Notes: generated by a model from the letters alone, not told the origin. A stretch of DNA of 64,000 nucleotides from Callipepla californica brunnescens (GCA_023055505.1 JALIRH010000030.1:4274001-4338000), one strand, 5' to 3'. Shown: positions 19,756 through 37,803, counted from the first letter of the stretch. Numbers and translations: made by a program.

Positions 19756-21904
19756 TGAGAAAAGCCAAGGGCTTTCCTTAACATCTAATCACCTGCCCAG
19801 GGTCTCTACCTACTTGTAATAGCTGTCCTTCAAGTATCTTCTCTAACATGACTGTGGGGATGCTCTGTTGATAATGGCCCCACAGGGACCAATTTATGCT
19901 CCAACACACTACAGCAATTTGCCTGCACCTTCATCGTTTGGTTGCAGCAGTCTTCTCTCAGTACCTGAAGTGCATATGAACACCAGATATGCTGTGGGGC
20001 TCATTACAGTGCAGAAAGACCTAACAAGGCATTTCCCTCAAGTCTTCAAGGCATGAACTATTCATTTGGGAGGTTTCTCTGTTGAAGATAAAGAGGAAAT
20101 TTTCAAGGGGCATCGTCCAAAATAATGTGTTTTCATATTTGAGTGCATTTTTCTATTACAGCAGACACAGAGATGTCACCGAGTGCGGCTCAACCCGTGT
20201 GACACACGTGGCAGCTCCGTCAGAGAGAGGATGGTACAGCGAGCATGGGGATAGCATTATAGGGATCCAAGAGGGAATCTAGTCAGTGAGAGCTGATAAA
20301 AATGGATAGTGACTGCAACAGACAAAGATGGGAATTAATGCAGATCGAGCAGAAAGAAGCGTGTGGAAGAGAAGGGATGCAGGGGGCCAGTTGCTTGTAG
20401 CCAAATGTCTGGTCAGTGCTGGCCAGCTGGGTGTGTGGGAGGCATGGGAGCGAGCTGACTCCCATCCAGAACCAAGGACTACAACCTCAGGATAAGAAGC
20501 CTCGACTGAGCCAGCTGAACCCCTTGTCCATGGAAGTGTAAAGGGCCGTGCTGCAGAGCAAGGTCCCTGCATCCCAGAGTCTGCCAGGCTCAGCACTCAG
20601 CCTGCCCAGGGAGCTGCCCTGGATGCTGTGGGGAGACGTGTGGGGGAAGGAGCCCTCGGCAGTGCAGGGACCTTCCACTGCCAGAGGTGATGCGTGGGGC
20701 TGGGGTCTCACAGCTGCACTGCTCTCTAGGGCATTGCATAGGGGCCTTTTCAGGAAGAAGGACCAAACTTGGGACTTTCTGCCCCATGTTCATTTTCCTC
20801 CTCCTAGGGGATAGAGATGACTGGAGAAATGGGAGAGGAGCTGTCTATTTTGAACACATCACTGAGACTTCCGAGCTTTGGTGATGAGTAGGTTTGCGAG
20901 CAGCATCCTCATGTTTCATCAGCCTTTCGTCGCTTGATGGACAGAACTAGCATTCCTGATCCCATTCACCCTTACTGATATGTCCCTTTGTACCTGCAGA
21001 GATGAGCAAGCACACGGCTACTGCCCTGCAAACAGGCAATTTCTTAAAGGGCAATGATGACTGCACTGACATTAAGGTGGTGAGTATGAGTGCAGAGAGA
21101 AAAAGAAGGGAAAGACATGAGACATGGAAACCGCAGGCAGCTGTAATGAGATGAGCAAATGAGAGGAAAGTGAAAACAAAAAATGTTGTCCTGAGCGACA
21201 ACTCAAGGGAAAAACCACACAGTATTCTTTTCCATGCAAGCCCCTTCCTCTGTGCACACCCCCTTGCATCCTCTTCCACCCAGAAATACCTTTGCCTTCA
21301 GGGCAGAGTCTAAGGCAAGAAATATCTTCTCTGTAGCCAGAGCTTTAGCAGAGCAGAGGTGCGTCTCTACAGGCATGAAATCATTTCCTTCTGCAGTGCA
21401 CAGGGGCAGAAAGGAGATTCCTGGGGCTGTAGACAACACAGTGAGGCTGGGGTCATGTTCATTTTCCTTTAATGAGATGCCGTCATAATGAGACTTGGCT
21501 CTCTAAGAGAGATGTTATTCCAAGCTGTGAGCTGCCCTGCAAGATGCAAATCTCTCCCACATTGACTCTGTGTTCCTGAAATCCCAGGGAGACAAAGTGG
21601 AGAGATGCTAAGAGATGCCAAATTCCAAAACTAGAACCAAGCATTCCTACTACTTGATGCTGTATCCACCTCGAGGGGTTAGGATTGCTTTATCAAGACC
21701 CCCCGGGCAGAGGCCTCACCTCTTCCTTCTATACTCAAACTCATGAAAAAAAGCTCAAGTCATGCAGCTGAACAAAATTTTCCCGTAGGGAAAGAAAGAG
21801 TATACAATCATACAGCAGGAGGATGGTCACCAAGGAATGGTACAGGCTTATGTCTAACTTGTCTTTTTTCTCCTTTGATGATTGCCCGTGACCAGGAGCA
21901 GCAG
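19756..21904. other. Intergenic upstream of the olfactory receptor
   Basis: No second receptor, exon or known repeat could be supported. Non-coding 5' exons of the receptor gene may lie here, as is usual for vertebrate olfactory receptors, but none is identifiable from sequence alone. Confidence 0.45.
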
Positions 21905-22864
21905 ATGTCCAACAGCAGCTCCACCAGTGAGTTCCTCCTCCTGACGTTTACAGGCACACGGCATCTGCAGCTCCTGCACTTCTGGCTCTTCCTGGGCATC
22001 TATCTGACTGCCCTCGTGGGCAATGGCCTCATCAGCACAGCCATAGCCTGCGACCAGCGCCTGCACACCCCCATGTACTTCTTCCTCCTCAACCTCGCCC
22101 TCCTCGACCTGGGCTCCATCTCCACCACTGTCCCCAAAGCCATGGCCAATGCCCTCTGGGACACCAGGACCATCTCCTACACCGCCTGTGTTGTCCAGGT
22201 CTTTATGTTTGCATTCTTGCTGTCAACCGAGTTTTACCTTCTCACTGTCATGTCCTATGACCGCTACACTGCCATCTGCAAGCCCCTGCACTACGGGACC
22301 CTCCTGGGCAGCAGAGCTTGTGCCACTGTGGCAGCAGCTGCCTGGGGCACTGGGGTTCTCAATGCTGTGCTGCACACTGCCAATACATTTTCACTGCCGC
22401 TCTGCCGAGGCAACACCGTGGAACAGTTCTTCTGTGAAATTCCTCACATTCTCAAGCTCTCTTGTTCGTACTCCTACCTCAGGAATCTCAGTGTTATGAC
22501 ATTTAGTGTTTTCTTCTTTGCGGGGTGTTTTGTTTTCATTGTGCTGTCGTACGTGCAGATCTTCAGAGCTGTGCTGAGGATGCCCTCTGCTCAGGGTCAG
22601 CACAAAGCCTTTTCCACGTGCCTCCCTCACCTGGCCGTGGTCTCCATCTGTATCAGCACGGGCTTGTTTACCTACCTGAAGCCCCCTTCCATCTCCTCCC
22701 CAGCCATGGATCTGTCGGTGGCAGTTCTGTACTCGGTGGTGCCTCCAGCAGTGAACCCCCTCATCTACGGCATGAGGAACCGGGCACTGAAGGATGCCAT
22801 TTGGAAACTGTTATTGTGGATGTTTTTCAGTCATCATAAAGACTCCAGCTCTCTCTCCAGGTGA
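21905..22864 (+). CDS. Olfactory receptor, class II, bird OR14 (gamma-c) type
   Basis: A 319-aa seven-transmembrane receptor in one exon. The ATG at 21,905 gives the usual short N-terminus M-S-N-S-S-S with an N-glycosylation sequon; 54 further in-frame codons upstream are unlike any receptor N-terminus. Hallmarks in order are G-N-G in TM1, H-T-P-M-Y-F-F-L at the TM2 start, M-S-Y-D-R-Y at the end of TM3 (usually M-A-Y/S-Y-D-R-Y), K-A-F-S-T-C in TM6 and N-P-L-I-Y in TM7. Conserved extracellular cysteines are present. Length and motifs are intact, so it is probably functional as an odorant-sensing G-protein-coupled receptor in olfactory neuron cilia. It is the only receptor gene in the window. 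Subfamily assignment is by recognition of bird-expanded sequence phrases. Confidence 0.93.
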   Translation: MSNSSSTSEFLLLTFTGTRHLQLLHFWLFLGIYLTALVGNGLISTAIACDQRLHTPMYFFLLNLALLDLGSISTTVPKAMANALWDTRTISYTACVVQVFMFAFLLSTEFYLLTVMSYDRYTAICKPLHYGTLLGSRACATVAAAAWGTGVLNAVLHTANTFSLPLCRGNTVEQFFCEIPHILKLSCSYSYLRNLSVMTFSVFFFAGCFVFIVLSYVQIFRAVLRMPSAQGQHKAFSTCLPHLAVVSICISTGLFTYLKPPSISSPAMDLSVAVLYSVVPPAVNPLIYGMRNRALKDAIWKLLLWMFFSHHKDSSSLSR

Positions 22865-23222
22865 CTTCCAATGTCTCCCTTTCTCAGCTTGTGCTTTGTT
22901 GATTTCCCTTAGAATATGCATTTTTTTCTTTGTTACATGTTGAATATATTTTCACTGCTTGTGCTTCTTCTGTTCCCCTCCAATACTTTCACTTTGACAT
23001 TTCTTTTCCATCCTAAATTCTACGGAGCTTGAGATTTCTGCATATGACTCACTCTGTGAAAGATGAAATAACAGCAAAGAGAGTATGGGGGCGATGAGTG
23101 TTTTTGATGGTCTTGAAATCCATGTTTGATGCAAAAGAAGCTATTTTCTACTGCTCAGTGGGTCTTCATTTTGGAAAGTGAATTCATCTGGGGCTCTTGA
23201 TGGACCATGAGCTGGACACGAG
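22865..23222. other. 3' flank of the olfactory receptor
   Basis: AT-rich and without a gene. It ends at the TG of the family B 5' LTR. Confidence 0.5.
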
Positions 23223-23561
23223 TGCCGTGGGATTGCCTGGTGACATGCTGAACCAGTAAATGAGCACCTGAGTGACTGGAGTGGGAGAGCCCGGATCCAC
23301 TCACCCTCTCTCTCTCCCTCTCGGTGGTGCTTCCAGCTGTGCTTCCAGGAGTGCATATATGCTCAGAACCTGCGTGGTTTGTCCCCCACTCCCCTCTCTT
23401 GCTCTCCCTTTCGGCACATGAGAGTTTGAATTAAAGGCGGCTGCGTTCCTGAACCCAATTGGTTGCTTGGTGGGGTGAGTTAATTCATCTTCCTTTGGTA
23501 TTTGTTCTATAACGCCTGTAAATCAAATAAAGGCTCTGTCATCACCTTTGTTTGCTTTACA
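23223..23561 (+). repeat. 5' LTR, family B
   Basis: It runs from TGCCGTGGGATTGCC to GCTTTACA, with an AATAAA near 23,526. Its middle is closer to the solo LTR at 44,342-44,657 than to its own 3' LTR. A TGG-starting stretch at 23,564 is in primer-site position but could not be assigned to a tRNA. Confidence 0.8.
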
Positions 23562-23606
23562 TTTGGGGAGCCAGTCAGCCAAACACCTGGAAAGATATTC
23601 TCATAT

Positions 23607-25200
23607 ATGCCTCCTAAAACATTCACTGTGACATTTCTGAAGAATATTCTGGGGTGGTTTGCACAGGAAAAGACTACCCCTTTAATTGACCTTTTGCCAG
23701 GGCACATCCCAGGATTCCTAGGATTCCCATACCATGGGATTGCTTCTAGCAATGAAAAATGGGGCCCCCTGTGGGATGGAGGAAACGTCCAGGAGCACCT
23801 GGCCCACCTAGATGCGAATTTCTCTTAGCAAAAACATACTGACTACTTGGGAACAACAGTTAGATGCATCTACGGTGGCGTGGCCACTCCTTGAACTGGA
23901 TGAACCTAACTGAAGAGGGTCTGGCTGATGAAAATCAACTATTGCGTGACCATATTGAAAAAATGGAAAGACAAGTCATAATTTTGACATGAAAAATACC
24001 TCATCCAGTCACTCCATTATGGATGATCCAGAATGTCTCTCTAGAAGTTACCAGGGACCCTGTCCAAGGGAACCCACAGAAATTAGGTTCTGTAAATGGA
24101 GGCGCTCAAAGGTCAGATCTTGAGGTTCCACTCGATCCCTTTGAGATCTGACCAGTTGTAACTCACAAAAAAACAAAACAAAACAAAACAGAGGAGAGAC
24201 CAGTGGGGCTGCCCCCTAACCAGTGGCCCCCTGTCCACAGCACTTTACATGTAACAGCTCGCCCATATACCACAGCTGAATTGATGGATTTATTACAGCG
24301 GTTTAGACAAAAACCGAGAGAGAGTGTACCAGCATGGCTGCTCCACTTATGGGACATGGGGGCAGACGGTGTTACGGTAAATGGGCCAGAAATTTCAAAA
24401 CTGGCATCCATTACCACTCACCCTGCCCTCAGACAGAGGCTGTATGCCACCATCCAACATAATGATGAAAATCATTCATTAATTAAATGGTTAACAGCTG
24501 CGTGCCATATAACTCAGCCAAACAAAACTGACATCCCATTAAATACAGGTCTATGGTCTTCTATGGAACATCTGCAAAATTATATTTGGGAACTGGATCT
24601 GAGAGAGGCAATCTATGAGGAAGATTTTGAGAGCCCAGACCTGATGAAATTCTCAGCAGGAATGAGAGATCTTATCCTGCAGCAAGCTCCACCTCATCAG
24701 TATGGTACCTTGGTATCCATACTGAACCCCCTAGTGGCCTCAGAGGCCATCATACAACAGGCTGCCCAATTGGTGGCAGATCTGGGGGAGACAGAGCACC
24801 TGCAGGCTAGGCGCAATGTCCGAATGGTGGTGGAAAGGTCGGAGATCCATCCACCACCACGACCTAGGAGACCAGCCTCTAAGGTAATCCAATCTGGACC
24901 CATCAGGGTATCAAGAGGACAGATGTAAAATGACCTGCTGAGAGCAGGAGTTCGATTTGAAAATATTGATGGGCAGCCTAATCAGTTATTACTACAACTA
25001 TGGAAACAGTTGCCCAATAGTCAAAGATTCCAGTCCTCCCCCCAAAAAGGGAAGGAATTTGATTCATAGAACACATTCCACAAGACACATGGAATCTGGA
25101 AGATTTCATGGTGCCATCAAAAAAACGTAAACCTCCTCAGGCGGCCCGGGCAGCCACAGTCGAGTCGTCAGAGGAAAAAGACTTGGGGATTGCAGAGCTG
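23607..25200 (+). pseudogene. gag: Family B gag remnant
   Basis: An N-terminal piece starts at ATG 23,607 and shares I-P-G-F and E-K-W-G-P-L with the family C gag at 53.6 kb. It stops at 23,828 and is followed by about 370 bp of broken frame. The capsid-like part is open from 24,203 to 24,928; it has W-L-L-H-L-W-D-M-G-A-D and ends in a TAA where the family C copy reads through. No zinc knuckle is seen. It cannot give a full Gag. Confidence 0.82.
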
Positions 25201-25205
25201 ATGGC

Positions 25206-28200
25206 ATGACAGAGGAGCCAAAATTCCCCAGGACTAGGGTCTCTACAGGAGACCAGAGACCCTATGTTGAATTAACTATTCATTGGTCAAGGAAGAATGT
25301 ACAAGGAGTGATGGCGCTGGTAGATACTGGGGCAGAAACATCCATCATCTATGGGGACCCAAATAAATTCCTGGGCACTAAGGCTATGATAGGTGGGTTC
25401 GGGGGGCAGATGATCCCCGTAACCCAACCGTGGTTGAAACTGGGGGTTGGGTGTCTTCCACCTCGGGAGTACAAGGTATCTATCGCCCCAGTTCCAGAGT
25501 ACATCTTGGGGATAGACATCTTGTGGGGTCTGACTCTCCAGACCACTGTGGGAGAGTTCAGAATAAGGAAAGATGTATTAGTATCCAGGCGGTGCAGGCA
25601 ATTTTAAGGGGCCATGCAAAAATGGAGCCTATTTGTTTGCCACAACCTCGCCGGATAACAAATACGAAACAATACAGACTCCCTGGTGGGCAAGAAGAAA
25701 TTACCAAGACTGTGCAGGAGTTGGAGAGAGTAGGGATTATTAGACCTGCACACAGCCCATACAACTCCCCCATATGGCCAGTCAGGAAGTCAAATGGTAC
25801 ATGGCGAAAGACGGTAGACTACAGAGAACTAAATAAAGTCACTCCGCCGATACACGCAGCCGTACCCAACATTGCGTCCCTCATGGATACGTTAAGTAGA
25901 GAAATAGAAACATATCATTGTGTTTTGGATTTAGCAAATGCATTTTTAGCATTCCAATTGCTGAGGAATCTCAAGACCAGTTTGCATTTACATGGGAGGG
26001 CAGGCAGTGGACTTTTCAAGTCCTACCTCAGGGATACGTGCATTCACCTACATTCTGCCATAACCTGATAGCACGTGACTTGGCAAATTGGAACAAACCA
26101 TCTACTGTCAAAATGTACCATTGCATTGATGATCTGATGCTGACATCCAACTCAATTGAGGCATTAGGGAAGGCATTACCATCATTAACCACTTATTTAC
26201 AGGAAAAAGGATGGGCTATAAACCCACAGAAAGTCCAAGGACCGGGGTTATCAGTTAAATTCCTGGGTGTTATCTGGTCAGGTAAGACTAAGGTCTTACC
26301 CAGCACGATCATAGATAAGATTCAAGCGTTCCCAGTTCCCACAACACCAAAACAGTTGCAGGAGTTCTTGGGTATATTAGGATACTGGCGATCCTTTATA
26401 CCCCACTTAGCACAACTCCTAAAACCTCTATATCAATTAACAAAAAAAGGCCAAGTATGGGATTGGGGTAAAATGGAGCAAGATGCCTTCCAGCAGGCAA
26501 AAATAGCTGTTAAACAGGCCCAGGCACTGGGTGTATTCGATCCAACCCTTCCAGCCGAACTAGATGTGCACGTAACTCAAGAAGGGTTTGGCTGGGGTCT
26601 GTGGCAGCGCCAGAGTTCTGTTCGGACCCCCATTGGGTTCTGGTCACAGGTTTGGCACGGAGCAGAAGAAAGATACAGCATGGTTGAAAAGCAGTTATTG
26701 GCTACCTATTCTGCACTGCAGGCAGTAGAACCGATAACTCAAACTGCAGAAGTTATTGCTAAAACAACTTTGCCAATTCAGGGGTGGTTAAAAGATCTAA
26801 TCCACATCCCTAAGAGGGGGGTGGCCCAATCACAAACAGTGGCACGCTGGGTTGCCTACCTCAGTCAGAGAAGCCGCCTGTCATCATCTCCACTGAAGGA
26901 AGAACTGCAGAAGATACTTGGCCCAGTAACATATCACAGTGAAACACCTGAGGAAATAATTGTCACTCGTCCAGAGAAGAGTCCTGTACGGGAGGGGAAA
27001 TACCCTGTTCTAGAAGATGCCTGGTACACAGATGGATCCAGCAGAGGGAACCCAAGTAGGTGGCGAGCTGTCGCATACCATCCCTCAACTGAAACAATAT
27101 GGTTCGATGAAGGGGATGGACAAAGTAGCCAGTGGGCTGAGCTACGAGCTGTGTGGATGGTGATAACTCAAGAACCGGGCGATGGCGCATTGAATGTCTG
27201 CACGGATAGCTGGGCAGTCTACCGAGGGCTCACGCTCTGGATAGCACAGTGGGCCACTCAGGACTGGGCGATCCACGCTCGACCTATCTGGGGCAAAGAT
27301 ATGTGGGTTGATATATGGAACGTGGTTAGGCACAGGACTGTACGAACATACCACGTTTCCAGACATCAACCCTTGTAGTCGCCAGGTAATGATGAAGCTG
27401 ACACTCTGGCTCGAGTTCGATGGCTAGGAAATACATCAGCCGAAGATATTGCCATTGGTTGCATCGGAAATTACGGCATGCAGGACAGAAAACCGTGTGG
27501 GCAGTGGCTAAAGCATGAGGGCTGCCCATACAGTTACCAGATATTGTCCAGGCATGTCAGGACTGTGACGCTTGCTCACAAATGAGACCAAGACCACTGC
27601 GAGAAACAACGGCCCATCTTGCCAGAGGACACAACCCTTTACAACGATGGCAGATCGATTACGTAGGTCCCCTTCCTCTATCTGAGGGGGCCAGATATGC
27701 CCTAACCTGTGTTGACACAGCAAGTGGACTGATGCAAGCCTATCCTGTAGCGAAGGCAAACCAAGCCTATACCATTAAAGCTCTAACTAGGTTGATGGCA
27801 ACATATGGGACTCCTGAGGCCATCGAGAGTGACCAAGGTACACATTTCACAGGTACAACTGTACAAAAGTGGGCTGAAGAAAACATCGAATGGCGGTTTC
27901 ACCTGCCCTATAATCCAATGGGAGCAGGCTTAATAGAAAGGTATAATGGAATCCTGAAGGCTGCTCTGAAGGCAGATTCACAGTCCTTGCAGGGGTGGAC
28001 CAAGAGGCTTTATGCAACCCTGTGGGACTTGAATGAGAGACGGATGGCAGACCCAGCGCTTTAAGAATGTTGCAGACAACTTGGGCCTCTCCACTTAGGA
28101 TACAAATCACTAGGAAAGACACCTCACTTAAGCCACAAGTTGGCACCATGAATAATCTTCTGCTCCCTGCCCCTGATGACCTGGAGCCTGGGAAACACAA

Positions 28201-28582
28201 GGTAAAATGGCCTTGGAAGGTGCATGTAGGACCAAAATGGTGTGGTCTCTTTGCACCTTGGGGGAGATTGTTAGAGGTTGGGGGATCAGTAAACACTCCT
28301 GTGGTCGGTGCATGGCCAACAGAGGTTGTAGTTGACACTCCGATTTTCATTGCAAAGGGGACATTAATCATGTCCTTATGGCAAATTAGAACTCCCCCCT
28401 TGGTACCTGATGTAGAGATCCAATCACAGATATCAGGCCAAAGGGTATGGTATCGAAGGCCAGGCCATGCTCCAGTACAGGCAGAGGTATTGACTCAAGA
28501 CCGAAATACAGCCTGTATCTTACCATGGAGGGCAGACTTACCCCTCCTTGTACCTGTTAAACATCTGTATTACTCCCCTTGA
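25206..28582 (+). pseudogene. pol: Family B pol remnant (protease to integrase)
   Basis: Protease has D-T-G-A-E at about 25,324. The RT N-terminal half is in a second frame from 25,430. A one-base loss in a T run at 25,943-25,947 shifts to the third frame (25,918-27,378). That frame holds L-P-Q-G, an unusual C-I-D-D in place of Y-x-D-D at about 26,123, and RNase H Y-T-D-G-S. A TAG at 27,376-27,378 and further indels precede the integrase (27,582-28,064), with V-D-Y, S-D-Q-G-T and I-E-R-Y-N. A C-terminal integrase piece ends at 28,582. Confidence 0.85.
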
Positions 28583-28920
28583 GGTTATGAAGTTCACAGG
28601 ACAGCCGGCAGGAGCAACACCACTCCAGCATGCTCCAGTGACCATCAGGAAACATCATGACATCCGGTGGTGGACTGCTGAACTTTCGGCAACTGTCGAG
28701 TGTGAACCTAATGGTCCTTAAAGAAGATACAACTCCAGAAGGAACATCAAGTACTGGCCAAAGAAAACCACAAGAAGGGACTACAAATAATGGCCTTAAG
28801 TGCCTTAAAATTCTATATTGCGGCGGGTATTGTACATGCGTCGCGATGTACTTGGTATTTTGAGCCATCAAAACAGCAGGAGATTATGCCCAACCTGCTC
28901 AGTTGCTGGTTCATGCTGTG

Positions 28921-28931
28921 AAGGGGTGGAG
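28921..28931 (+). other. Polypurine tract of family B provirus
   Basis: AAGGGGTGGAG directly precedes the TG of the 3' LTR. It is the same motif as in families A and C. Confidence 0.8.
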
Positions 28932-29273
28932 TGTAGTGGGATTGCCTGGTCACAGCCTGAACCAGTGAATGAGCATCTGAGTGAGCGGAGCGGAGGAGCC
29001 CAGGTCCATCCGACCTCTCGCTCTCTCCCTCTCGGTGGTGCTTCCGGAGGTGCTTCCGGGAGCACAGATCCGCTCGGAGCCTGCGCGGGTTGCCCCCCCT
29101 CTCTCTGGCTCTCTTCCTTCCGGCGCGCCAGCGTTCCAACGAGAGGCGGCTGTGTTCCTCAGCCTAAACGGTCGCCGGGAGGGGTGAGTTCATTCCCCCT
29201 TATCTCTAACATCTCTTTCTGTAGCGCCTCTACCTCAAATAAATGCTCTGTCACCGCCTTTGCTTGCTTTACG
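28932..29273 (+). repeat. 3' LTR, family B
   Basis: It starts TGTAGTGGGATTGCC and ends GCTTTACG (terminal A lost). An AATAAA lies at 29,238-29,243. The CpG-rich U3/R differs markedly from the 5' LTR. Confidence 0.8.
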
Positions 29274-30115
29274 GTTGGTCAGAGATTGGCAGGGAAAAAG
29301 TCAATACACATGGATCAGTGGGCCCCTACAGGGTTCACTCAAGAGTGCTGGGGGAGCTGGCAGGAGTGACTATAAAACCACGCTGTCTTATGTTTGAAAG
29401 ATCTTGCAGAATGGGAGAGGTGCTTGGAGACTGGAGGATAGCCAGTGTAACACCAGTCTTCAAAATGGGCAAGAAGAACAAGCCGTGAAAATACAGGCTG
29501 GTCAGCCTCACCTCCATCCCTGGAAAGGTGAAGGAACAACTTGTTCTGGATGTCATCTCCAAGCAATTGGAAGAGAAGAAGGTCATCAGGAGTGGTCAGC
29601 ACGGTATCCCCAAGGGGAAATCATGCTTGACCATCGTGGTGAATTTCTACCAAGTTTTCAGTGGTTTGAGCAGATGGGGGGAGAGCAGTGGATGCTGTGT
29701 CCCTGGACTTTAGCAAAGGCTTTTCACACGGTCTCCCACAGCATCCTTGTAATGAGGCCCCAGGAAGCATGGGATAGATGAATAGAGAGTGAGGTAGATT
29801 GAGAACTGGCTGAGTGGCAGAGCTCAGACGGTTGTCATCAGCGGGGCAGAGTCTAGTTGGAGGCGTGTAGCTGGTGGTGTTCCTTAGAGGTTGGTGCTGT
29901 GCCTGCTCTTATTCAGCATCTTCATCAGTGACCTGCATATAGGCACAGAGGGCACCGTCAGAAAGTACAAAGCTGGGAGGAGTGGCTGCCATAGCAGAAA
30001 GCTGTGCCACCATTCTGTAAGGCTTGGACAGAGTGCGGAGTTGGGCAGAGTGGAATGTGGAGAGGTTCAACAAGAGCAAGTATAGAGTCCTGCACCTGGG
30101 AAGAAATAATGGCAC
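29274..30115 (+). repeat. CR1 RT fragment, left end of unit 1
   Basis: A CR1 segment containing the RT region, from 'ggtcagagattgg' to beyond 'ggcacaaaatgatgaaaaca'. It is near-identical to 57.87-58.71 kb in unit 3 and, in part, to 5.73-6.14 kb. Its left side is replaced by the family B LTR. Confidence 0.85.
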
Positions 30116-31830
30116 AAAATGATGAAAACACCAAGTAGTCAGAACACTTCCTGGGGAATCCTGAAAGGAATGGGGAAACACATGAGCAATGCTGTAGGTC
30201 AGGAATTAATTGAATGCAGCTGAAATGTAAATCATCCCACCTCTTGCCTCAGCAACTGTTTCCTGTTGCTGGGGATTCTTAAGCCTCCCAGCTGCTTGCT
30301 TCTTCCCCACAAATTTCCCTTGCTGCTTTGTGTTCCTCCAACCCCCAGGGCTCTGCTTTACCTCTCCTACACCACACCAGGCCTCTGCTCCCTGAGATGG
30401 AGGAAGCAGCGCTTTGCAGTACTGCAAGAATCGTCTCCTTGAGGTTTGAAGGGAGTGCTCAGGGATCCTACAGAGAAACTCACAGCTCCAGAGGACATGG
30501 GTAAGCTCCTGCTGGCTTCACTAGCTCACCAAAATCAACCTCCACTTCCTGCAAACTGACCTCAGGAGCTTGAGCTGAGCCAGGCATATATGTGGTGGCC
30601 ATTCTTCAGGAGGTCTTGTGGACACTTTCCCAAGGTCAAAGCAAAGACCTTCAAGCTCAGAAAAGAGGCAAGCATGCACTGGAGAGCACTCTGAAACCTC
30701 TGTGCTGCGGGGATAAGCTGCTTGTGCACCCTGTGGCTTTGCACTGCCTTCTGCTCCCACCACCTCCTGAGACATGGGATGCTGCACTTAGGAGAAACAA
30801 GCTCCACTTTTATTAGATCTAGTGGAGCCTAGCAAAGCTTGGTGTCTCACAGCTGCTTTAAGCTCCTGAATAAACTTTTTTGGAAGAGGAGTAGAAGCAG
30901 TGTGCAGCACTGTGAGAAAGGATGACATTGCTTGTGTGAAAGAAATGCCTCCCTGTGATGAAAGCAGTGGACTGGAGACATCAGCAAAATCAAACTTCCT
31001 TGTACCATTCCTCAATCCACAAGTGGTCTTTTATTTTTAGAACAAAAAGCAAGACTACAGTGACAAAAGCTCCAGAACAACTCTCCTACTTTATTCACCC
31101 CCTTCCCCTTCAACTACAGGTTATTTTCAGAAAACTTCCACAAGCCACGTTACTGCTTTCCTGACCCTTGTATTTCATTCCTCAGTGCACTCAGAAACTT
31201 TTAAGAGCAGAACATGCACACAGACACACAGAGAAACCAGACACAGCTGATGTTCCTTTGAAGATGGTTTCAAAATTCTGACTGCAGGAAGAGGAGAGGA
31301 GAGAAGCAGATATGGTGAGAGAATATATTTCCTTAGCAAGGAAAGGTGATCTGAAACTCCTGGGATAATTCCCTTCTGTAGAGGGTTCCAACAAAGCCAT
31401 CTCCCTTGTAAACTCTTCCTGCAAATGGAGCATTCCCATGAGAAATGAGAAAAGTCAGCCCTGAGAGAAATTCTTCCTGCAGCACAGATGCTTGCAGGGC
31501 ATTCCCCTCACGAGCACTGGGCACCATTCAGTGTGGACAGAGCTCTGGATGAAGCTCTTCCTGCGGTGCTGGCATTTCTGTGGCCCCTGCCCTGAGTGGA
31601 TCCCTTTCTACTCGATCAGGTTGGTGCAGTGATTGGAGCTCTTCCTGCATTTCGTGCAAGGGAACTGTGTGGTTCATCACCACACACAGCCACAGTGGGT
31701 AACCAGGCTGTGGCTCTGGTTGAAGCTATTCCATGTCTGGGGCATTGCAGGCTCTGTCTGCAGTGTGCATGTGCTGGTAGGAAACGTGGCTGGAACTGCT
31801 TCTGAGGGTTCTCATATTCAGAAGGTGCTT
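30116..31830. repeat. 3' flank of zinc-finger gene 1 (unit segment)
   Basis: Paralogous to 45.60-47.44 kb and 58.70-60.48 kb. A minus-strand AATAAA at 31,095-31,090 is kept in all three units (46,569-46,564 and 59,686-59,681) and may be the polyadenylation signal of the zinc-finger genes. Plus-strand open frames here are shadows of this region. Confidence 0.6.
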
Positions 31831-37197
<5,367 letters not shown>

Positions 37198-37803
37198 CAC
37201 CAAGAGAAATGGGGTTTGAGTAGTACTTGAGAGATTCAGGACCCCCGGGCAACACATCTTCCTGCAAGAATGGTGGTGAGGGTGTGCTTGAGAGATTCCA
37301 GACCCCCAGGAGAAACTGAAGAGCTAGGGTTATTGGGAACTGTGTTGTGTTATGGCTGCCGGCATTGTGATGTTGTCTGTGAACATGGCTGTGAGTAGTA
37401 CTGTGAGGGTGCCAAGCATGTCATTTTTTTCCTCTCTCTGTGGTGTGTGTATGTGGCAGGTCTGCAGAGTGTGTTAAGCTTTGCTTTTTACTTTTGTAGC
37501 TGCTGCAGTGTGTGTGTTACAGTGTGTGAAGGCAGTTTGTACATTCCAGACATTCCAGACATGGAGGAGTGGCTGTGGGAAACTGCAGAGGAAACTTGTT
37601 GAAAATTGCAATGATTGGCACATTGGACAAATGGTTAAAGTAACTTGTTGAATCCTGGGGTCTGTGGAAAAACAAGAAGTTCCCATTTTGTTGGGAGAAA
37701 TTGGTTATGACTTTCCCTGGAGGAATTTGGTGTACAACCATGCCTTGAGGGAGCTGGCAGACTCCATTACCTAGCAATGTGAGGAGGGACAATTGTCCAT
37801 CAT
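37198..37803. repeat. Right-end segment of unit 1, empty site for family C ERV
   Basis: Closely related to 12.67-13.27 kb and 52.84-53.44 kb. Where those two copies continue into TGTATGGGAACTG of the family C LTR, this copy continues into unrelated sequence (near 37,800), so it preserves the pre-insertion arrangement. Confidence 0.75.

Larger units (their letters stand above)
23223..29273 (+). mobile_element. Family B provirus, defective, no env
   Basis: The layout is LTR (23,223-23,561), decayed gag, protease-RT-RNase H-integrase in several frames, about 340 bp without coding, polypurine tract and LTR (28,932-29,273). The two LTRs differ strongly, and the flanks differ too: receptor 3' flank on the left, CR1 on the right. 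Gag and pol are related to the family C copies at 13.4 and 53.6 kb. Confidence 0.88.

Noticed and set aside
21743..21904. N-terminal extension of the olfactory receptor from ATG 21,743
   Set aside because: Olfactory receptors start just before the N-glycosylation sequon. The extension has no similarity to a receptor and would displace the N-terminus.
23564..23581. Possible primer-binding site of family B (TGGGGAGCCAGTCAGCCA)
   Set aside because: The position is right but I could not match it to a tRNA 3' end, so no call was made.
28583..28920. Possible env between integrase and 3' LTR of family B
   Set aside because: Only about 340 bp, with no signal peptide, furin site or transmembrane frame. 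The equivalent gap in family A is about 100 bp.
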